This document shows, piece after piece, positions 16,417 through 24,733 of a DNA stretch of 64,000 nt; the stretch's first letter is position 1, and each line of letters opens with the position of its first letter. The stretch covers positions 1-64,000 of the forward strand of contig JBFWVT010000022.1 in NCBI GenBank assembly GCA_050246595.1, written 5' to 3'. This DNA comes from DATARH01 sp050246595. GTDB lineage: Bacteria; Pseudomonadota; Alphaproteobacteria; ATCC43930; CGMCC-115725. The position numbers were made by a program, and so were the translations under genes. Below the pieces are notes generated by a model, which was not told the DNA's origin, searched no databases, and saw only the letters and a list, made by a program, of their open reading frames with translations.

Positions 16417-17406
16417 GTGACGCAACCCGATCAGCACGCCGATCATCGGCATGCGCACCCGCCGGGACAGTCCCACCACCACGCCCGGGAGCACGCGCAC
16501 GCGCATCGGCATTCCCACGACCATCGTCACACGAATTACGATCGCGCCTTTGCGATCGGGATCGGTCTCAATCTGACCTACATCGCGGCGGAAGCGGCGG
16601 CCGGTCTGCTGGCCGGATCGCTGGCGCTGCTCGCCGATGCCGGCCACAATCTCAGCGACGTGCTCGGGCTGGCGCTGGCGTGGGGTGCCGCCGTGCTGGC
16701 GCGGCGCAGACCGACCCATCGTTTCACCTACGGGCTGCGGTCAAGCTCGATCCTGGCGGCGCTCGCCAATGCGATCATCCTACTGGTCGTGACCGGCGGG
16801 CTGGCGTGGGAGGCGATCTTCCGCTTTACCAACCCGGCCCCGGTCGAGGGCGCCGTCATGGCGTGGGTCGCCGGGATCGGCATCCTCGTCAACGGCGCGA
16901 CCGCGCTGCTGTTTCTGCGCGGGAGCGAGCGCGACCTGAACATCAGGGGCGCCTTTCTGCACATGATGGCCGACGCGCTGGTCAGCGCCGGTGTCGTCGT
17001 GAGCGGCGTCGCGATCATGCTGACCGGTCTGTGGCGGATCGATCCGATCGTGACGCTGCTGGTTTGCGCCGTGATCGTGTACGGCACCTGGGGTCTGATG
17101 AAGGAGGCGATCGGTCTCGCGCTCGACGCGGTGCCGGAAGGGATCGACCCGGCGGCGGTGCGGGCGCATCTCGCCTCGCTTCCCGGGGTGGCGGCGATCC
17201 ACGACCTGCACATCTGGGGCATGAGCACGACCGAGACCGCGCTGACCTGTCATCTCGTGATGCCGCAGGGCCATCCTGGCGACGCGGTGCTGACCCGGAT
17301 CGCGCGCGACCTGGAGCAGTGTTTCGGCATTCACCACGCGACGATACAGATCGAACTCGGCGACAGCGCCGAGATGTGCCTTCTCACACCGGAGACGGTT
17401 GTCTGA
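16417..17406 (+). CDS. Cation diffusion facilitator (Zn2+/Co2+ exporter) with His-rich N-terminus
   Basis: Proton-coupled metal exporter of the inner membrane, 329 residues. The GTG at 16417 is preceded by AGAGG. The first 40 residues contain 14 histidines, many in HxH runs, then six transmembrane segments. Metal-site motifs HNLSD (77-81, after DAG) in TM2 and HMMAD in TM5 are present; His and Asp at these places fit zinc. A cytoplasmic C-terminal domain follows (IHDLHIWGMSTTETALTCH). It resembles CzcD/DmeF proteins. No metal regulator lies next to it. Confidence 0.95.
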   Translation: MTQPDQHADHRHAHPPGQSHHHAREHAHAHRHSHDHRHTNYDRAFAIGIGLNLTYIAAEAAAGLLAGSLALLADAGHNLSDVLGLALAWGAAVLARRRPTHRFTYGLRSSSILAALANAIILLVVTGGLAWEAIFRFTNPAPVEGAVMAWVAGIGILVNGATALLFLRGSERDLNIRGAFLHMMADALVSAGVVVSGVAIMLTGLWRIDPIVTLLVCAVIVYGTWGLMKEAIGLALDAVPEGIDPAAVRAHLASLPGVAAIHDLHIWGMSTTETALTCHLVMPQGHPGDAVLTRIARDLEQCFGIHHATIQIELGDSAEMCLLTPETVV

Positions 17407-17428
17407 CGGCGAAGGGGAAGGGAGGGGC

Positions 17429-17830
17429 TTACTCGCCGTCCCCCGGCCCGAACGAGCTTTCGGGGCGCGACTTGTCGTTGGAGCCGACCAGCGGCAGATC
17501 GACCTTGTGGCTCTCCAGCCGTTTCAATTCGGCCGTGATGCGCTTGCACGAGGCGACGAGCTTCTCGGTTTTCGGATCGGCAACGGCGCTGACCAGGAAG
17601 AACGCGGAAAACCGCGCTGTGGCCTCCTCTTCGGTCTTGTCGTCGTGCGAAGCGGCGGAAATCAACGTGCGGACCAGCTGGCCGGCCCGCGTCACACGAT
17701 CGTCCCCAAGACCGCAGCGATGCGCATTACCGAGCAGAAAGCCGCCATTGGCGGCGACGCGGTCGGCATCGGTAACACTCGGACTGGCGACAAGCAGGGC
17801 TGCGACTGTTATCGCGGCGGTGGCGGACAT
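17429..17830 (-). CDS. Small exported protein of unknown function
   Basis: A 133-residue protein with a hydrophobic N-terminus (about 1-22, AAITVAALLVASPSV), likely a signal peptide. The mature part has NGGFLLGNAHRCG, a Lys/Glu-rich middle and two cysteines (in HRCG and VASCKR) that could form a disulfide. The pattern resembles small alphaproteobacterial hypothetical proteins, but I cannot name a family. It converges with the cation exporter gene, ending 23 bases away. Confidence 0.7.
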   Translation of the reverse strand: MSATAAITVAALLVASPSVTDADRVAANGGFLLGNAHRCGLGDDRVTRAGQLVRTLISAASHDDKTEEEATARFSAFFLVSAVADPKTEKLVASCKRITAELKRLESHKVDLPLVGSNDKSRPESSFGPGDGE

Positions 17831-18127
17831 TGTTTCGGCTCCCCTTAACCACTCAATCCATAAACATTCACTCCCGCAATCAAGTTGCGGAACAAACTTT
17901 ATTTAACTGTTTATTTTTGCAACGAAGTGCAACAATTTACCAGTACTCCGCCATTCACTTGTATTCTTCTTAAGATGTGCTACCCGTGGTTGGGAAGCCT
18001 GCTTCGCGATCCTGCGGCGGGTCCGGCATGCGCAATCGGGGGCCGGGCCGCGCTTTACCAAAACCGCAATGAAGAGCTAGGCTTGCGGAACAGGAGTCCA
18101 CGTATTGCCTGCTGGGGGAAATCGCCG
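17831..18127. other. AT-rich divergent intergenic region
   Basis: About 300 bases between two diverging genes. Bases 17870-17990 are notably AT-rich for this genome and probably hold promoters. A small dyad TTGCA-N6-TGCAA lies near 17918-17933. I see no small gene with a convincing ribosome site. Confidence 0.5.
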
Positions 18128-19681
18128 ATGCTACGCAATCTGAACGACATTCGCGAGGACAAGTCCTTCGATCTGCTGACCGAGGCGATCCTGCAGCGCG
18201 ACCAGCCGCGCACAGCGGATCTGTTCCACAAGATGATCGTGCGCGACGGCCGCTCGATCGGCGAGGCGCTGAGCGTCATTGCCGCGGCGGAAGCGCCGTT
18301 TGTCAACGTGCCGTGTCACATCAATATGCGCGACGGCAACATCGTGCTGACCAACAACGACCACACATTGCTGGGGCTGCGGGCGTCGACCTGTCTGATG
18401 CCGTATCTGCCGGAGAAGTATCGCCTGCTGCCGCTGTTGCAGAGCGTCTGGTATATCGGCGCCGGGCTCGATATCTGGAACCAGCTGCTGGCGAAATATC
18501 CCGGCCGCTATGCGACGATGAAGGGCATCCACGTGCCGCCGCCCGATTACGGGCCGGTCGTCTGGCTGGATGAAGCCGAGCCGATCCGCCCGGAGGGCAC
18601 GCTCGACGAGCGGCTGCACGCCTACATGATCGCGACAATGACCGGCGATTCGAGGCGCGCTCACGGGCTGTTTCTCGGCCTCGCCGACGACGAGGCCGCC
18701 CGCCCGGCATTGCGCGAGACGATCGAGTTTCTCGGTTTGATCGATCTTCAGGATACGGTGATCGGGCGCAAGGCGCGCAATACCGGGCACAAGGCGATCC
18801 GCGCCCGCGCCGTCACCGACCTGGCCAATTACATCGGCTGGGAGAGGTCGCACGGCGTCTATTACATGGGCGTTCCCGACATGGCGGTCGGCCCGCTCTA
18901 CTACTCGCTGTATGATCACGCCTGCGTGCGTATCAACGCCGAGTTCCCGGAAGATTCCGGCAAGAACCTGAAAAAGACCAACCGGACGCCGTTGTCGCCG
19001 CGCGAGGTCGAGGAGATGCTCGACGCGCTAATGACGGAGAATCAGGAGACCGTATTCGACCTGATCACCGCGCATCTGAAAGCGGGCAAATCGATCCGGA
19101 GCCTCGGCGACACGATCCAGCTCGGCGCCGCCGAGCTGATCCTGCGCACGACGGTGCCGCGCCAGTTCACAAACGGGCAGCACCCGTTCGATTACTGCAA
19201 CGTCGCGAACAACTGGCTGCGCACGACCGACAACCCTTATCAGGCACGCATCCTGTATTTGATGGCCAATTTCATCAACGACGTGGCGCACGAAAACAAG
19301 TTGCAGACGCCGGTCATCGACAAGGAGCGGGCCGAGTTCGATTTTTCCGGAAAATCGCCGGCAGCGTTGCTCGGGGCGCTCGACGACGCGATCATGGCGC
19401 TCGATTTTCCGCGCGCGACAGCGGTGGCCGACGTCTATCTGCGCTCGGGGGCGGATCGCCGGGCGTATATGGAGACCGTTGCGCTCGCGGCCTGCCGCTT
19501 TCAGGACGACCCGCACAACCAGAAGATCACGATCTCAACCTTTGAGGAATACGAGAACAACACGACCCATCTGCGCGACCGGCTGTTGCTCGCAACACCG
19601 CGGTTGCTGGCCGGCTGGGTCAAAATGCCGGGCGAGCGCGACTGCTACGCCCGTTTCGAAAAGGAATGGATCTACAACTGA
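18128..19681 (+). CDS. Unknown protein built of four helical repeats with a conserved histidine
   Basis: I do not recognise this 517-residue protein. It seems to contain four copies of a helical unit of about 100-130 residues. Each has a helix with a Gly/Asp or Asp/Asn turn, then a histidine followed by a long helix: NNDHTLLGLRAS, NTGHKAIRARAV, NGQHPFDYCNVA and DDPHNQKITIST. The histidines align about one unit apart. The pattern recalls His-containing helical repeats of questin-oxidase-like (DUF4243) proteins, but this is only an impression. The ATG at 18128 has GGGGGA upstream; the longer frame from 17885 is AT-rich and unlike coding sequence. There is no signal peptide or membrane segment. 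It stands alone, downstream of an AT-rich promoter region. Confidence 0.8.
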   Translation: MLRNLNDIREDKSFDLLTEAILQRDQPRTADLFHKMIVRDGRSIGEALSVIAAAEAPFVNVPCHINMRDGNIVLTNNDHTLLGLRASTCLMPYLPEKYRLLPLLQSVWYIGAGLDIWNQLLAKYPGRYATMKGIHVPPPDYGPVVWLDEAEPIRPEGTLDERLHAYMIATMTGDSRRAHGLFLGLADDEAARPALRETIEFLGLIDLQDTVIGRKARNTGHKAIRARAVTDLANYIGWERSHGVYYMGVPDMAVGPLYYSLYDHACVRINAEFPEDSGKNLKKTNRTPLSPREVEEMLDALMTENQETVFDLITAHLKAGKSIRSLGDTIQLGAAELILRTTVPRQFTNGQHPFDYCNVANNWLRTTDNPYQARILYLMANFINDVAHENKLQTPVIDKERAEFDFSGKSPAALLGALDDAIMALDFPRATAVADVYLRSGADRRAYMETVALAACRFQDDPHNQKITISTFEEYENNTTHLRDRLLLATPRLLAGWVKMPGERDCYARFEKEWIYN

Positions 19682-19961
19682 TCCGGGCCGACATATCCCG
19701 GCCTCGGTCACGCGCTTGTCAACGGTCGCTGGCGGCGGACAGCTCGCCGCCGGCGTTATCGTGCCCGGAATCTTCACAAAGGCCTGCTGACCGGGAGCGA
19801 ACCGATCCGGGAATCCTGGTTTACGTCCTCGCCCTGGCTCCTGACCGTGACGGCAAGAGCCGATCGGAGCGGCGCGAAAGGGTGGTGCGGCAACGCAGAC
19901 TCTTTGGCCGCGGCGCAACCTCGACTAGGCTCGCTCTGTGGTTGACGGGTTCTGGTGGCGA

Positions 19962-20219
19962 ATGCGTTCTGCGATTCTACTCCTCCTTCTCGCGCTGACC
20001 GCCTGCACCGAGGCGACGGCGAGCCGTGTCGACGAGCGGACCTTCAAGATACAAGGGCCTGAATTGGGGGTCGCGTCCAATGCCCCGAACCAGCGGCTGG
20101 CCGGCCGGCTCTGTCCCAAAGGCTATCGCGTGCTCGATTCGCAAAGCAACAAAGGCGGCCCGGATCGGGCGACTGATTCAACCGACATCACGACGACCTG
20201 GACCATCCGCTGCATCTAG
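19962..20219 (+). CDS. Small predicted lipoprotein
   Basis: An 85-residue protein with a lipobox: MRSAILLLLLALTAC, lipid-modified Cys15. The mature part of 70 residues has two further cysteines (RLCPKGY and IRCI at the end). No known domain. A GTG at 19938 is an alternative start. The 280 bases before it hold no supported gene. Confidence 0.65.
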   Translation: MRSAILLLLLALTACTEATASRVDERTFKIQGPELGVASNAPNQRLAGRLCPKGYRVLDSQSNKGGPDRATDSTDITTTWTIRCI

Positions 20220-20749
20220 CGGCGGGCCGCCAAGGGCGCCCGCTGTAGCCGCATGGGTCGGCGGGTTCTCGCGAGGGCGGCAACCACACCATCGGATCGC
20301 GGGGCGCGCCGCCGGAGCGGCGAGATCGGGTTTCCGGCCGTCACCCTGCGGGCCCACCGCGCGCGCCGGCGGCGCTCCAGGGCCGAGCGGCCGCAACAGG
20401 CGATTGAAGCGCAATAAAGATCCGGTGCGACAATCCGCGCCGCGTGTACGCGCGATAAAGGCCAATCCGAACCGGGTGGTCCTCCAGCGTAAAGCATTGA
20501 ATAGCATCGTGATCGGCATTGCTGTCGGTCTTAGCGAAACATCTCGGAACTTTTACCGGGGTTAAACCCCCTGTGCTCCCAATCGCAAAATCGTCGACCG
20601 AATCGGAACCTCCGGGAAAAACTAAAAGTTACTTGCGGCAGTAGGGCGGTGTGCGCACGAAGACCGCGCACCGCAATATGGACGCGATCCCTGCCAAAGG
20701 CGCTCCTCGCTGTGCCGGCCGGAATCGCAAACGTGGAGCGGAGGGTGAG
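20220..20749. other. 530-base region without a supported gene
   Basis: Between the small lipoprotein and the SPW gene. Open frames here have no family signal. From about 20520 the sequence is AT-richer and holds a dyad GGGGTT-A-AACCCC (20559-20571) and a possible EcfG-type promoter at 20605-20630. Confidence 0.5.
20605..20630 (+). promoter_or_regulatory. Possible EcfG (general stress sigma) promoter
   Basis: GGAAC (20605-20609), 17 bases, then AGTT (20627-20630). The consensus of alphaproteobacterial EcfG promoters is GGAAC, 16-17 bases, CGTT. It lies about 120 bases before the SPW gene, a type of gene often found in stress regulons. One base differs from the consensus. Confidence 0.35.
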
Positions 20750-21223
20750 ATGTCAACGACCTATACGAACGTGCGCCGACCGGCGCGCGAAAATTACTGG
20801 CAGGACTGGGCCAATGCGATCGTCGCGGTCTGGTTCTTTCTTTCGCCTTGGATCTTGCAGTTCGGCGCGGAGACGGGCGCCACCACTTCGGAGGCGGCAG
20901 CCGCCGGGTTTCTCGGGAACGTGCAGGCTGCGGCATGGAATGCCTGGGTGCTGAGCGTGATCGTCTTTCTGGTTGCGGTTTCGGCGATCAGCCGGATGGA
21001 TTTCTGGCAGGAATACGTCAATATCGTGCTGTCGATCTGGATCTTTATCGCGCCGTGGGTGCTCGGCTTTGCGACGCTTGCCGCTGCGGCGTGGGATCAC
21101 TGGATCGTCGGCGTGCTGATCTTCCTGTTCTCGATCTCGGTACTGTCGCGGGCACGCAACGCCAGGACGGTTACCACCACTTCCGCCGACAGGCCCGTGA
21201 ACCGGCCGCCGGGAGCCCTCTGA
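20750..21223 (+). CDS. SPW repeat membrane protein
   Basis: A 157-residue inner membrane protein with four hydrophobic helices and two copies of the SPW motif: WFFLSPWILQF and WIFIAPWVLGF, each preceded by W-N/Y-x-I-V. The start at 20750 has GGAG and GAGGG just upstream. Function of the family is not known. Its position before a ThDP-dependent oxidase-like gene and behind a possible EcfG promoter suggests a stress role, which is inference. Confidence 0.9.
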   Translation: MSTTYTNVRRPARENYWQDWANAIVAVWFFLSPWILQFGAETGATTSEAAAAGFLGNVQAAAWNAWVLSVIVFLVAVSAISRMDFWQEYVNIVLSIWIFIAPWVLGFATLAAAAWDHWIVGVLIFLFSISVLSRARNARTVTTTSADRPVNRPPGAL

Positions 21224-21270
21224 TCCTCCAGACCCGCCGCAAGACGCTGTAAAGCGGCGGCGCGGGGTCG

Positions 21271-21304
21271 GTGCGGGGCGGCACTCGCCAGTGCCGCCCC
21301 GTGC
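21271..21304 (+). terminator. Strong hairpin after the SPW gene
   Basis: The stem is 15 bp: GTGCGGGGCGGCACT (21271-21285) with AGTGCCGCCCCGTGC (21290-21304), with two G-U pairs and loop CGCC. No T-run follows, so it may be a Rho-assisted terminator or an mRNA stabiliser before the next gene. Confidence 0.5.
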
Positions 21305-21460
21305 GCGTCTCCTGCATCGTTGAGCCAGCCGCGGGCCGCGCATCGACGCGCCGCGGTGCTCTTTTCGGAATCGTTTTAAAGAAATCCAAGAATGGTGCTG
21401 TCGCCGCGCCTGCGTCGTTACCGGTGTCAGGACCCCCGCGTTCCAGGTATGAGGCACGAC

Positions 21461-23251
21461 ATGGCGAATACTGTCAGCGATTTCTTTTGGAAGCGACTAT
21501 CGGAATGGGGGGTGCGGCGGATTTTCGGCTATCCCGGCGACGGGATAAACGGGCTGATGGGGGCGCTCGCCAGGGCCGAGGACAGGCTCGAATTCGTCCA
21601 GGCGCGCCATGAGGAGCTGGCCGCGTTCATGGCCTGCGGACACGCGAAGTACACCGGCGAGATCGGGGTCTGTCTCGCAACCTCCGGGCCGGGGGCGATC
21701 CATCTGCTGAACGGTCTTTACGATGCCAAAACCGATCATCAGCCGGTGCTGGCGATCGTCGGTCAGCAGGACCGGCTGGCGATCGGCGGGCACTATCAGC
21801 AGGAAGTCGATCTGATCTCGCTGTTCAAGGACGTGGCCGGCGACTATGTCCACATGGCAACCGCTCCGGCCCAGGTCCGGCAGCTGATCGATCGCGCCGT
21901 CCGCATCGCCACGGCCGAGCGCACCGTCACCTGCATCATCATGCCGAAAGATATCCAGGAGATGGACGCCGTCGAGTCGCCGCCGCGCAAACACGGTGCG
22001 ATCTTCACCGGCATCGGCTACGAGGCGCCCGAAATCCTGCCGACCCCGGCGAGCCTGGAGCGCGCCGCGCGCGTGCTCAACGAAGGAAAGAAGGTCGCGA
22101 TCCTGATCGGCGCCGGGGCGCTAAAGGCGACCGACGAGGTCGTCGAGATCGCGGACAAGCTCGGCGCCGGCGTCGCAAAGGCGCTGCTCGGCAAAGCCGC
22201 GCTGCCCGACGATCTGCCGTTTGTCACCGGTTCGATCGGTCTGCTCGGCACCCGCCCGAGCTACGAGATGATGGTCGACTGCGACACGCTGTTTATGATC
22301 GGGTCGCGCTTCCCGTATTGCGAATTCCTGCCGAAGGAGGGACAGGCGCGCGGCGTCCAGATCGATATCGACCCGAAAATGGTCAGCATGCGCTACCCGA
22401 TGGAAGTCAATTTGATCGGCGACAGCGCCGCGACCTTGCGCAAGCTGCTGCCGCTGATCGAGCACAAACAGGACCGGTCCTGGCGCCAGAAGATCGAGAA
22501 CGACGTCAAGGATTGGTGGCGGACCCTCGAAAACCGCGCGATGACCAGCGCCAACCCGCTCAACCCGCAGCGTGTCTTCTGGGAATTGTCGCCGCGTCTG
22601 CCGGAGAACTGCATCATCGCCTGCGATACAGGCTCGGGCACGAGCTGGTTCGCGCGCGACCTGAAGATGCGGCGCGGCATGATGGCCTCGGTCTCCGGGT
22701 CGCTGGCGACGATGGGGCCGGGCATGCCCTACGCGATCGCCGCCAAATTCGCGTACCCCGACCGGCCTGTCCTCGCGCTGGTGGGGGACGGCGCATTGCA
22801 GATGAACGGCATGAACGCGCTGATCACGCTCGCAAAATACTGGAAGCAGTGGCGCGATCCGCGGTTCATCGTGCTGGCCCTCAACAACGAGGACCTCAAC
22901 ATGGTGACCTGGGAGATGCGCGCGATGAGCGGCGACCCGAAATTCAAGGCGTCGCAGGAGCTGCCCGACATCCGCTATTCGCAATACGCCGAGCGGCTCG
23001 GGCTGAGGGGCATCTTTGTCGATGATCCGGACCGCGTCGCCGCTTCCTGGGAGGAGGCGCTCGCCGCCGATCGGCCGGTCGTGCTCGAAGCCAAGGTCGA
23101 TCCGGAGGTGCCGCCGCTGCCGCCGCATATCACGCTGGAGCAGGCGAAGGCGTTCGTCTCCACGCTGTGGAGCGGCGACCCCGAGCAGCGATCGATGGTC
23201 GTGCAGACAGCGAAGGAGCTGATGGCCGATCTGCTGCCAAGCCGGCGCTAA
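21461..23251 (+). CDS. Thiamine diphosphate-dependent enzyme, pyruvate oxidase/acetolactate synthase type
   Basis: A 596-residue enzyme of the PoxB/IlvB fold. The N-terminal PYR domain has the catalytic Glu51 in ARHEELAAF and GYPGDGINGLMGAL. A central domain follows (VAILIGAGALKATDEV). The C-terminal PP domain has the ThDP/Mg motif GDGALQM (442-448) with NNEDLNMV about 27 residues later. I start at ATG 21461, with GAGG six bases upstream. PoxB-like enzymes decarboxylate pyruvate to acetate, but the exact substrate is open. Confidence 0.9.
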   Translation: MANTVSDFFWKRLSEWGVRRIFGYPGDGINGLMGALARAEDRLEFVQARHEELAAFMACGHAKYTGEIGVCLATSGPGAIHLLNGLYDAKTDHQPVLAIVGQQDRLAIGGHYQQEVDLISLFKDVAGDYVHMATAPAQVRQLIDRAVRIATAERTVTCIIMPKDIQEMDAVESPPRKHGAIFTGIGYEAPEILPTPASLERAARVLNEGKKVAILIGAGALKATDEVVEIADKLGAGVAKALLGKAALPDDLPFVTGSIGLLGTRPSYEMMVDCDTLFMIGSRFPYCEFLPKEGQARGVQIDIDPKMVSMRYPMEVNLIGDSAATLRKLLPLIEHKQDRSWRQKIENDVKDWWRTLENRAMTSANPLNPQRVFWELSPRLPENCIIACDTGSGTSWFARDLKMRRGMMASVSGSLATMGPGMPYAIAAKFAYPDRPVLALVGDGALQMNGMNALITLAKYWKQWRDPRFIVLALNNEDLNMVTWEMRAMSGDPKFKASQELPDIRYSQYAERLGLRGIFVDDPDRVAASWEEALAADRPVVLEAKVDPEVPPLPPHITLEQAKAFVSTLWSGDPEQRSMVVQTAKELMADLLPSRR

Positions 23252-23275
23252 AGGCCGGAACGCGTATTGCGAGAA

Positions 23276-23311
23276 CCCGCGGCCCCCGGATTGCGGTCCG
23301 GAGGCCGCGGG
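23276..23311. terminator. Hairpin between convergent genes
   Basis: CCCGCGGCC-C-CCGGA (23276-23290) pairs with TCCGG-A-GGCCGCGGG (23297-23311): 15 positions with one mismatch, loop of six. It lies between the ends of the ThDP enzyme and the dioxygenase genes and could stop transcription from both sides. There is no T-run. Confidence 0.5.
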
Positions 23312-23343
23312 GACGAAGCGATCCGGGAGGATGTTGCGTCGGT

Positions 23344-24231
23344 CTACGCGGCCTGCTGCTGCGCGACAGTCGGTCTGTCGCCCGCGAGGGTGGTGCGGCG
23401 CATGTCGCGCGCCTCGTGGGCGGGAAACGGCCGGGCGCGGTGCATCGTCTGGCGGTTGTCCCACATGACCAGATCGCCGACTTCCCATTTGTGCGAATAG
23501 ACGAATTCGCGCCGGGTCGCGTGCTCGATCAGATCGCGCAGAAAGGCGCGCGCCTCCGGCACCGGCCAGCCGACAATGCCGCCGGCATGCGAGGACAGGT
23601 ACAAAGATTTGCGTCCCGTGACAGGATGGGTGCGGACCAGCACTTGGCGGACCGGCTTGAAGCGCTCGCGCTCCTCGTCGGTCAGGTCGAAAAAACCGAT
23701 CTGCTGGCGTGAATAAATCTGGCTGTGCTCGCAGACCAGATTTTCGCAAAGCTCCCTGGTTTCGTCATCGAGCGCGTCCCACGCAGCGCGCATATCGGCG
23801 AACTCGGTGTTGCCGCCTTTTGACGGAATGGCCCGCGCGTGCAGCAGCGAATACTTGGCGGGAACCGCCTTGAACGAGCTGTCGGAATGCCACAGGCGAT
23901 TGCCGATCGCAAACAGCCGCCGGCGGTCGTCGCGGGCGAACGGCTTGTTGTGCTGGTCGAGGTTGGACACGTCGGCAAAGGTGGTCGGCAGCCGGTATTC
24001 GGTCGGCGCGCGCAGGCTCGATCCGATCGCCAGCTCGATCTCGCCGAGGCTGCGGGTAAAGGCGAGCTGCTGCTCGTCGTCGATGTGCTGACCGCGGAAC
24101 ACGAGCACCGCGTATCTGTCCATGCCGGCATGGATGTCGGCGACCTCGTCCGGCGTCAGCGGACGGCGCATGTCGATGCCTTCGACCTCGCCGGCAAGGC
24201 ATGGACCGATCTGGCGGATTGTGACGGGCAT
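23344..24231 (-). CDS. TauD/TfdA family Fe(II)/2-oxoglutarate dioxygenase
   Basis: A 295-residue cytoplasmic oxygenase. The iron ligands are His115 and Asp117 (LWHSDSSF) and His264 (TMHRARPF). An Arg near RDMRRTTL fits the 2-oxoglutarate carboxylate. The family hydroxylates taurine, alkylsulfates, 2,4-D and related acids; this one is closest in pattern to TfdA-like members. No sulfonate transporter is adjacent, so the substrate is unknown. Confidence 0.93.
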   Translation of the reverse strand: MPVTIRQIGPCLAGEVEGIDMRRPLTPDEVADIHAGMDRYAVLVFRGQHIDDEQQLAFTRSLGEIELAIGSSLRAPTEYRLPTTFADVSNLDQHNKPFARDDRRRLFAIGNRLWHSDSSFKAVPAKYSLLHARAIPSKGGNTEFADMRAAWDALDDETRELCENLVCEHSQIYSRQQIGFFDLTDEERERFKPVRQVLVRTHPVTGRKSLYLSSHAGGIVGWPVPEARAFLRDLIEHATRREFVYSHKWEVGDLVMWDNRQTMHRARPFPAHEARDMRRTTLAGDRPTVAQQQAA

Positions 24232-24378
24232 GGCGGATGCCTTCCTCTGCGATGCTGCGGTTATGATGCGGCGGGCGGGGGGCTTTATACCAAATCGGCC
24301 GTGCGTCGCCCCTCCGGCTTCCCAAATATCATTCCATCACCCCATGACCGAGGGAACGCCGCCTTGCGCATCACGCCC

Positions 24379-24711
24379 ATGCATCGATCCAACGACGACA
24401 CGATCGGCCGTCAGCCCGATCCGCCCCGGCCCGATCCGCCCCGATCCGAGCCGGAGATAATCCCGCCCGGCGCAGAGTTCCGGCCGCTTCCGGACGGCGA
24501 GACCGGTTTCTACACGCACCGGGGTATCCGCATCCGCGTCACGCCGCCCGGACCGCTCGCGACCGCGGCGCTCCTGGTCGGAGCCGGGGTTCTGAGCGTG
24601 CTGGGCTTTGTCATGCTGCTCGGGACCCTGCTGATCGGCGCCGCCGCAGCGGGCGCGGTCATGCTGATTGCGCTGATCGCACGACTGTTGCGGGCCTTCA
24701 GCCGATCGTAG
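24379..24711 (+). CDS. Small membrane protein with a Pro-rich N-terminus
   Basis: A 110-residue protein. Residues 12-30 are a Pro/Asp/Arg low-complexity stretch (PDPPRPDPPRSEP), then a polar segment ending GIRIRVTPPGP, then two hydrophobic helices with an Ala/Gly-rich turn and a basic end (ARLLRAFSRS). No known domain. A TTG 15 bases upstream could also be the start. It diverges from the dioxygenase gene. Confidence 0.65.
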   Translation: MHRSNDDTIGRQPDPPRPDPPRSEPEIIPPGAEFRPLPDGETGFYTHRGIRIRVTPPGPLATAALLVGAGVLSVLGFVMLLGTLLIGAAAAGAVMLIALIARLLRAFSRS

Positions 24712-24733
24712 AACCGCTCGCCGCTGCCGGCGC

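Noticed and set aside
17888..17907. GGAAC followed 15 bases later by GTT upstream of the fourfold-repeat protein, as a possible EcfG promoter
   Set aside because: Spacing is 2-3 bases too short for the EcfG consensus.
20220..20600. Short frames in the 530-base gap as possible small genes
   Set aside because: No ribosome site, no hydrophobic pattern or known motif.
24414..24455. Tandem CCGATCCGCCC repeats as a regulatory array
   Set aside because: They encode the DPPRP stretch of the small membrane protein and are explained by low-complexity coding.
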